IMG/VR virus record: IMGVR_UViG_3300047462_000348 | Span: 1-26,177 of that record | Source: a virus | DNA length: 26,177 nucleotides | Reading direction: 5' to 3' (one strand) | In this document: piece by piece, positions 21,225-26,177 of the stretch | Layout: the number at the start of each line of letters is the position of its first letter | Numbering within the stretch: position 1 is the stretch's first letter | Program-made: the position numbers and the translations under genes | The notes under the pieces: model-generated | Told to the model about the DNA's origin: nothing | Database searches by the model: none | What the model saw: the letters and a program-made list of their open reading frames with translations, nothing else

Positions 21225-24200
21225 CAGCCGATAGTGAAGCTACCATAAGCTCCATAGCTTTCAACATCCTGTACAACCAACTCATCAAGATCATCACTTA
21301 ATTGTTCACGAATATCTTTAGCTTGTGTTCTTAAGTCTTGAGCATTTAATGTTACGCTTCCACTTGCACCTGGCAAGTTTGCATACTTACCACGAATCTG
21401 TGCCAAAATATCCATTGCTTCTGCAACAGCAAATTGTTGAATCCAACGTTTTGCGTATCTATCCAAGAAAATCTCTTGTTCAGTCTTTTCGAGTGTTACG
21501 TCAAGCAAAATACGTTCTGGGCGAGTAAATGATTGGTGGAAGGAGATTTTTCTCTTGCTCTCATCCCATACAAATGTTAAGCGAGTTGCAAACAATATTT
21601 CCAACTGTTCAACATATTGTGAAACAATGTGGTAGCTTAATAGGTCAAACGTACCCATGTTATATAAGTGCTGTAAAACAACCTGTCCGTAGACACCTGA
21701 TCCCATTGCTTGTGATAGGAATGCAGATGTAAAGCGGTAGCCAGCTGTAACAGAAACAATCTTATTGTAATCAACTGCCTTGTTAGACAACGTATAATGT
21801 TGATTATATGGCTGAATATCCAAGAAGAAGCAAGCACGCTTAACAGCCATAGAACTTCTTTGACGAAATTCTTCTAACGCATTTTGTACGCAACGATTTA
21901 ATTGGTCGTCTGTTAGTTCAACCGTAACGGTTGGATAACCAAGTTGTGTACGAATAATCTTCATAATGTTGCGACGTTCATCTGGTGAACCATCTGTACC
22001 AACACCAAGCTCATCGTACGATGGTGTTCCACTTACGCCATCTTGACCACCTGATGGAATCAAAACGTTTGCAATTGGTTTTAGGTTTGACCATAGGAAT
22101 GCTTGTGGTGCAATTGGAATTGCACGATATGGAATTGGTGCTATTCCACCAGTACCCGAGAATCCTACCCAACAATCAATATCATCATAACCATTACCAA
22201 GATTTCCACTAAAATCACCAAAGTAATCAAGTCCGGAAATAATGCCACCATATGCATACGGAACTGCAAACAAGTTTGAACTACCAGCAATGCTTCCATA
22301 TGGATATACTTCATTTGGACTGCAGCCATCATTAACATAATCAGCAGTACCAGTACCATAGGTAATCAATCCACTTGCCATATATCCAATACCATTTGGA
22401 ATTGGAATCATTACAACATAATTACTACCAAGTCCTGTTGTCTCAAATACTAGATTACCTTGTTGATCAAATCTGCAATAAACAACTGGTTTAATCCATA
22501 TCCACTGCGTGCCATTCCACTGATAGAGTTTGCTGTTTGTTGTGTTATACCAGTTTTGTCCTTTCTTCAAAGAAGGAGGAGTTGAAGTGTATGGAACATT
22601 TGTCCAACTGGAACCATTCCAAACATTTAACGTATTGTTTGAAGTATTGAACCATAGTTGTCCAATTGGTAATTGGTTAGGTGGTGTGTTAGAAGAAACA
22701 GGTGAGATTTGATTCCACGAAGCAGCAGTTGGAGTTCCCCAAATATACCAAAGTCCGGTTGTTGTATTATGCCATACAGTTCCGTTGGTTGGTTCTGATG
22801 GATCCGTTGGTGAAGTGATTGGTGAAACTGTTTCCCAATTGCTTCCATTCCACATCTGAAGAGTCATTGTGGTTGGATTGTACCAAAATGTACCAGTTGC
22901 AACTGTTGGTGTTCCATATGGATCAGTTGCCTGATCATAATATGGTGAAACTGGATCCCAAGTCATATGTACAACATCCCATTGATTTAAAACACCTGGT
23001 GAAGATGCAGTATCATTAAACCATAGACTGCATGAAGCAATATCTGTTGGATCAGTTGGCCATACAAGAACTGGAACTGTTGTCCATGCTGTGTTGCTAT
23101 TGCGAACAGAAAGAACTTCCGTTGTTGGATCATACCACAACGTGCCTGCCACAGCATTTGTTGAAACAAGTGCTGGATCAGTTGTTGAATTAATAAATGG
23201 TTGAACATCCCACGTTGTTAAATTTGTATCACGAACATAGAGGACGCTATTAGTTAAATCAAACCAATAAGCACCTGAAGCAATTGCATTTGGTGCTTGA
23301 GGCCATGTTACAGCATACGTTTGAACCCACTGACCATTGGAGTATGTGTAGAGAGTTGAGTTTGCTGTATCATACCAAAATGCACAACTTGTAGGTGTAG
23401 CAGGGCAAGCTGGATCAGTCGTAGAAGTAATTGTTGTATCTTCGCACCAGGTATTACCGCAACGTGTATATGTGTTTGTTCCATTAAACCAGTATGTACC
23501 TGGTCCTGGATTAGTAGGATCTGTTGGATCCGAGATAACATTACTTACAGGAACCCACGATGTTCCATTCCATTGGGATAGAACATTCGTAGTTGGATTA
23601 TACCAGTATGTGCCAACAGGAACTTGAGAAGGATCTGTTGGTTGTACAATAACAGGTGTTGTATTTGGAACAGTTGTATATGATGTTCCATTCCATTGAG
23701 ATAAAATTCCTGTAGATGGATTGTACCAATAAGATCCAGTTGTTGGACCAGTAGGTGCTGTTGTTGAAGTAACAACAGTATTCGAGGCTGCAACAAATGC
23801 AGTTCCATTCCAAACTGTTAAAGTAGCGGTTGATGGATTATACCAAAACGCTCCAATTGTGGTAGTTGTTGGTTGAGTTGTTTGAACAAAAGTATTTGGA
23901 ACTGTTGTCCAAGTTGTTCCATTCCATTGTAAGAATGAGCCAGCAATTGGATTATACCAAAATGTTCCAATAGAAGGTGGTGCTGGTTGTGTAGTTGATA
24001 CTGTTGTATTAGGAACTGCAACAAATGCAGTACCATTCCACTGTGTTAATGTATTTGTTAACGGATTGAACCAATACTCTCCAATTGTTGGGTTTGTTGG
24101 TTGAGTTGTTTGACTTACAATTCCCTGAACAGGAACCAAAGTTGTGCCATTCCATACAGATAATCCTGTGCCATTCCAATAGTAAATTCCAGCGCCTGGT

Positions 24201-24976
24201 GTTGTTGGAGATACAAACGTTCCATTACCACTTTGGATAGCAATTTGTTTGTTAATTTCCTTAACCATATCACCATATGTTTGAGCGATACCACCATCAA
24301 AAGAGATCAACATACTCTTAACAGTATTCTTTCCGTGTGGATATCCACGATCATAAATTAACTGAAATTGATATATTGCACCAGCAACTAAGTTAGTTGC
24401 ATCTGAAGGTAGAGCACCTGCCTTCATTGTGTTTGGATTAAACGATAGTAATATCGTTTGATTTGCAGGAGTACCTGGTTGATCAGGACGTCCCAAACGA
24501 TCAGAATATGCACGAGAGCCATTCTTATCATAACGGCGTTGTGCATCCATTGCATAACCACAGATGTAATAATTTTGTGTTAGGTCAAGATCGCTTATAA
24601 CAACAGAAGTTGTTGGAGTTCCACTGTTTGCAATTACATCTGGTTGATAGATGTATGCAATAACACGAGCACCACCAATCCTATCTCCCGAAAATTTATC
24701 TGGGTCAAAAGTTGCATCAGGAGTAAATGTCAATCCATCTCTTGGGATATTATGTCCAGTAACTGGTTTGTCTGAAACAACAATAACCATACCAGCATAT
24801 GCAATATTTCCTGTGCTACCTGAAGCAACAGCATCAGAAACAGGAACATTCCAAGAGATTGTCCCTTGCCCTGCGGCTGGAACACCTGGAGAAAACGTTA
24901 AGGTTATTTGAAGAGCTTCAGAGGATAATTGCCCTGGAACATCACCAACATTGTCAAATATGCCCAAGATAGACAC
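21224..24976 (-). CDS. gp13: Giant neck protein: gp13-like C-terminus with Trp-rich repeats
   Basis: 1250 residues, four times T4 gp13 (309). Residues of about 20-145 look like a fibronectin type III-like beta-sandwich (ALQITLTFSPG, GTISWNVPVSD, VVISDLDLTQNYYICGYAMD). From about 265 to 828 there are 14 repeats of 37-44 residues with the pattern G-x-x-W-Y/F-N-P-x-T...L-x-x-W-N-G-T-x-W-x-x-V, their WY/WF pairs near 302, 340, 379, 417, 458, 496, 534, 571, 614, 652, 698, 735, 775 and 809. A Gly/Tyr-rich linker follows. Residues of about 1000-1240 match T4-like gp13 (RRNIMKIIRTQLGYPTVTVE, QNALEEFRQR, DRYAKRWIQQFAVAEAMDIL, GSVTLNAQDLRTQAKDI). gp13 with gp14 seals the head after packaging. Start is uncertain: the GTG at 24976 abuts AGGA, while a TTG at 24967 has AGGAG eight bases upstream. 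Confidence 0.85.
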   Translation of the reverse strand: MSILGIFDNVGDVPGQLSSEALQITLTFSPGVPAAGQGTISWNVPVSDAVASGSTGNIAYAGMVIVVSDKPVTGHNIPRDGLTFTPDATFDPDKFSGDRIGGARVIAYIYQPDVIANSGTPTTSVVISDLDLTQNYYICGYAMDAQRRYDKNGSRAYSDRLGRPDQPGTPANQTILLSFNPNTMKAGALPSDATNLVAGAIYQFQLIYDRGYPHGKNTVKSMLISFDGGIAQTYGDMVKEINKQIAIQSGNGTFVSPTTPGAGIYYWNGTGLSVWNGTTLVPVQGIVSQTTQPTNPTIGEYWFNPLTNTLTQWNGTAFVAVPNTTVSTTQPAPPSIGTFWYNPIAGSFLQWNGTTWTTVPNTFVQTTQPTTTTIGAFWYNPSTATLTVWNGTAFVAASNTVVTSTTAPTGPTTGSYWYNPSTGILSQWNGTSYTTVPNTTPVIVQPTDPSQVPVGTYWYNPTTNVLSQWNGTSWVPVSNVISDPTDPTNPGPGTYWFNGTNTYTRCGNTWCEDTTITSTTDPACPATPTSCAFWYDTANSTLYTYSNGQWVQTYAVTWPQAPNAIASGAYWFDLTNSVLYVRDTNLTTWDVQPFINSTTDPALVSTNAVAGTLWYDPTTEVLSVRNSNTAWTTVPVLVWPTDPTDIASCSLWFNDTASSPGVLNQWDVVHMTWDPVSPYYDQATDPYGTPTVATGTFWYNPTTMTLQMWNGSNWETVSPITSPTDPSEPTNGTVWHNTTTGLWYIWGTPTAASWNQISPVSSNTPPNQLPIGQLWFNTSNNTLNVWNGSSWTNVPYTSTPPSLKKGQNWYNTTNSKLYQWNGTQWIWIKPVVYCRFDQQGNLVFETTGLGSNYVVMIPIPNGIGYMASGLITYGTGTADYVNDGCSPNEVYPYGSIAGSSNLFAVPYAYGGIISGLDYFGDFSGNLGNGYDDIDCWVGFSGTGGIAPIPYRAIPIAPQAFLWSNLKPIANVLIPSGGQDGVSGTPSYDELGVGTDGSPDERRNIMKIIRTQLGYPTVTVELTDDQLNRCVQNALEEFRQRSSMAVKRACFFLDIQPYNQHYTLSNKAVDYNKIVSVTAGYRFTSAFLSQAMGSGVYGQVVLQHLYNMGTFDLLSYHIVSQYVEQLEILFATRLTFVWDESKRKISFHQSFTRPERILLDVTLEKTEQEIFLDRYAKRWIQQFAVAEAMDILAQIRGKYANLPGASGSVTLNAQDLRTQAKDIREQLSDDLDELVVQDVESYGAYGSFTIG
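22540..24190 (-). repeat. Tandem repeat array encoding 14 Trp-rich modules
   Basis: On the plus strand the block GTTCCATTCCATTG or close variants recurs about every 110-125 bases (for example near 23680, 23920 and 24035), each encoding WNGT, with nearby GGATTATACCA encoding WYNP. Repeats near 23540-24190 are the most alike at DNA level. Those near 22900-23460 are more diverged, pointing to recent duplication at the N-terminal end of the array. Confidence 0.75.
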
Positions 24977-24994
24977 TCCTATTGATTTAGAAGG

Positions 24995-25002
24995 TATTTA
25001 TG
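24995..25002 (-). promoter_or_regulatory. Late promoter box CATAAATA
   Basis: CATAAATA on the minus strand, 19 bases before the GTG at 24976 and overlapping the end of the preceding gene's stop region. It leaves only a short leader, which also fits the TTG start at 24967. Confidence 0.5.
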
Positions 25003-25003
25003 T

Positions 25004-25345
25004 CTATGGGATTTGTTCCTCTGTTGTGTTGCGATTAAGCCACTTCATTAATTTTACACCATCCCAATACGTATTGAACTCATCATCTGGGAGGATTTCC
25101 TTAACACCTTCAAACGTAATGCTAACAATTGTAGGGTTATCAATATCTTCGTATAACCAATCCACAACAATTCTATGTGTAGGTTTTAATGCAACTTGAT
25201 CTTTGGAATCTTTGGATTCACCAACAATTAATTTGCAATATTTTCGCACATTATATGTTGCTGTACGTTGAGGAGTTTTTGATACTGCTTCACGTAATTT
25301 TTCTTTTGAGTCCAAATATTCTTTGAATGTTAGCTTAATCGTCAT
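25004..25345 (-). CDS. Small phage protein of unknown function
   Basis: 113 residues, ATG 25345 with GTGGAATTTTAA upstream. The start KLTFKEYLDSKEKLREAVSK is helical. The body is beta-rich (YCKLIVGESKDSKDQVALKP, THRIVVDWLYEDIDNPTIVS, ITFEGVKEILPDDEFNTYWD) and ends GVKLMKWLNRNT. I recall similar proteins beside neck genes in T4-like marine phages but know no function. There is no signal peptide or metal-binding motif. It is expressed leftward ahead of the giant neck gene, probably from the TCTAAATA box at 25400. Confidence 0.7.
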   Translation of the reverse strand: MTIKLTFKEYLDSKEKLREAVSKTPQRTATYNVRKYCKLIVGESKDSKDQVALKPTHRIVVDWLYEDIDNPTIVSITFEGVKEILPDDEFNTYWDGVKLMKWLNRNTTEEQIP

Positions 25346-25399
25346 TTAAAATTCCACTTTGTTGAACTCGGAACGATGTGGGTATGATTTCATTTGGAA

Positions 25400-25407
25400 T
25401 ATTTAGA
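25400..25407 (-). promoter_or_regulatory. Possible late promoter box TCTAAATA
   Basis: TCTAAATA, one base from the late consensus, lies 55 bases before the ATG at 25345 and after a terminator. Position fits, but the match alone is weak. Confidence 0.35.
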
Positions 25408-25423
25408 TGTGTTTAACCTTGGG

Positions 25424-25450
25424 AAAAGAAAAACCCACATTTCTGTGGGT
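25424..25450 (-). terminator. Rho-independent terminator after the fibre-like gene
   Basis: On the minus strand ACCCACA-GAAA-TGTGGGT forms a seven-pair stem with a GNRA-type loop followed by TTTTCTTTTCC. It lies about 30 bases after the stop at 25481 and separates that gene from the 25345 gene. Confidence 0.85.
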
Positions 25451-25480
25451 CTTTCAATTCTCGTCTTATTGTAAATTCTA

Positions 25481-26177
25481 TTAGAACATCTTTACAAATG
25501 TCAAAGCAGTTGTATTAAGGGTAACAGGTGCTACCATTTGAACAAATGCATGCTGACCATTTGTGGTGCCGTTTGCAACAAAGCAAGCTGCGCCAGGAAT
25601 TGTGCTATTATCTACACAATCAAATGCACGTTCTAGTACCCAAGGCGAAGTTGTTACTGTAGCTACTGGTACGGAGAATCCATGACCACCTGCATATCCA
25701 ATGATTGCTGAAGGAGCTGTTAGTACATCACCTACAGTATATCCTGTGCCTGGAGTTGTAACAGATACTGAAGATACTGTACCACCGCTAGCAACAACAA
25801 CTGTTCCTAATGCTCCTGTACCTGTACCACCAAGAAGTTCTACACCTGTGTAAGTACCAGGATTGTATCCTGTACCAGCTGTAACAGAACCCAATGTAGC
25901 GATTGAACCAATACCAGATGACCCAGTTGAGCCAACTGTGTTTACTACATACATGCCATTTTGGCTTGCTGCTACACCTGTTATCTTTTGAACGGCAATC
26001 GTAAATGATCCTACACCTGAAGATGTTGCTGAAAGTGAATCATTAACAGCATAACCTGAACCTGGATTTGTAACTGTTACTGCTGTTACCAAACCTGCAT
26101 TAACGGCAAGAGTTGCAACTGCACCAGTGCCTGAACCACCTGTAAGTGAAACGCCTGTAACGTTTCCGTTTGCGGCA
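25481..26177 (-). CDS. Gly-rich fibre-like protein, 5' end beyond window
   Basis: The leftward frame is open to the right edge, so only the C-terminal ~232 residues are seen. The TTG at 26092 is just an internal Leu. The visible part has repeated turns of the form VTNPGSGYAVND, VTAGTGYNPGTY, VTTPGTGYTVGDVLTA and LTGGSGTGA/LLGGTGTGA, a pattern common in phage fibre and baseplate-associated proteins. The end (SPWVLERAFDCVDNSTIPGA, then CFVANGTTNGQHAFVQM) resembles the small beta domain near the end of many tail fibre proteins, comparable with the NGIYVV/GAWTRSTD/GAAVYV segment of the gene at 1-2478. Followed by a strong terminator. A fibre or appendage role is inferred. Confidence 0.75.
   Translation of the reverse strand, partial: AANGNVTGVSLTGGSGTGAVATLAVNAGLVTAVTVTNPGSGYAVNDSLSATSSGVGSFTIAVQKITGVAASQNGMYVVNTVGSTGSSGIGSIATLGSVTAGTGYNPGTYTGVELLGGTGTGALGTVVVASGGTVSSVSVTTPGTGYTVGDVLTAPSAIIGYAGGHGFSVPVATVTTSPWVLERAFDCVDNSTIPGAACFVANGTTNGQHAFVQMVAPVTLNTTALTFVKMF

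Noticed and set aside
22540-24190. CRISPR-like array
   Set aside because: The spaced repeats are in-frame codons of a protein repeat (WNGT/WYNP), and the intervening sequences are also repeated in pattern.
26090-26092. Start codon of the right-hand fibre-like gene
   Set aside because: This TTG is an internal Leu. The frame remains open with the same Gly-rich repeats to the window edge.
1-26177. tRNA or other structured RNA genes
   Set aside because: No cloverleaf or acceptor-type pairs were noticed while reading the short intergenic gaps. A covariance-model scan was not possible here.

Overview
The window is a late (virion and packaging) region of a T4-like tailed phage (myovirus). This rests on a chain of recognisable T4-type products: neck gp13 and gp14, sheath stabiliser gp15, tail sheath gp18, tail tube gp19, a tail-tube-fold baseplate protein, head-completion nuclease gp4, small terminase gp16 and large terminase gp17. 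It also rests on repeated T4-type late promoter octamers (TATAAATA and CATAAATA) ahead of the transcription units. The DNA is A+T-rich by eye and there is no host gene, so the host cannot be named. An aquatic or metagenomic source is only a guess from the style of the proteins.

Layout. Most genes run leftward on the minus strand. From right to left they are: a glycine-rich fibre-like protein cut by the right edge (25481-26177); a small unknown protein (25004-25345); a giant 1250-residue gp13-type neck protein with 14 Trp-rich repeats (21224-24976); a 39-residue ORF; a small Cys-cluster protein; a gp14-type neck protein with a discoidin-like domain; gp15; gp18; gp19; a strong UUCG-loop terminator; a gp48/gp54-like protein; gp4; gp16; a PD-(D/E)XK-like protein; the interrupted large terminase; a 61-residue ORF; an HD-Pnk end-healing enzyme; and a SWIM-like CxC/CxH protein (6043-6603). 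A short rightward cluster (3702-6000) holds three phage proteins and an inserted HNH endonuclease, and it converges on the leftward cluster at a stem-loop near 6001-6029. Left of it, two leftward fibre genes (2544-3560 and 1-2478, the latter cut by the left edge) each have a perfect TATAAATA box.

The most striking locus is the large terminase (7943-11572). It carries two different inteins. The first (10229-11317) sits inside the Walker A motif, has a LAGLIDADG endonuclease, begins with Glu instead of Cys/Ser, and shows the Trp/Cys/Thr signature of class 3 inteins. The second is an atypically split intein of the AceL-TerL kind. A 30-residue N-half ends the first ORF, a 109-residue C-half begins the second, and a free-standing HNH endonuclease gene lies between them. 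The three ORFs overlap by ATGA and ATGTTTAA. Active terminase (about 519 residues) would need one cis-splice and one trans-splice.

How the parts work together. gp13, gp14 and gp15 close the head and join it to the gp18/gp19 tail. gp4, gp16 and gp17 package and finish the DNA. The fibre proteins and the decorated neck proteins probably contact the host surface. HD-Pnk, ahead of which lies a sigma70-like promoter instead of a late box, is the one clear nucleic-acid repair enzyme.
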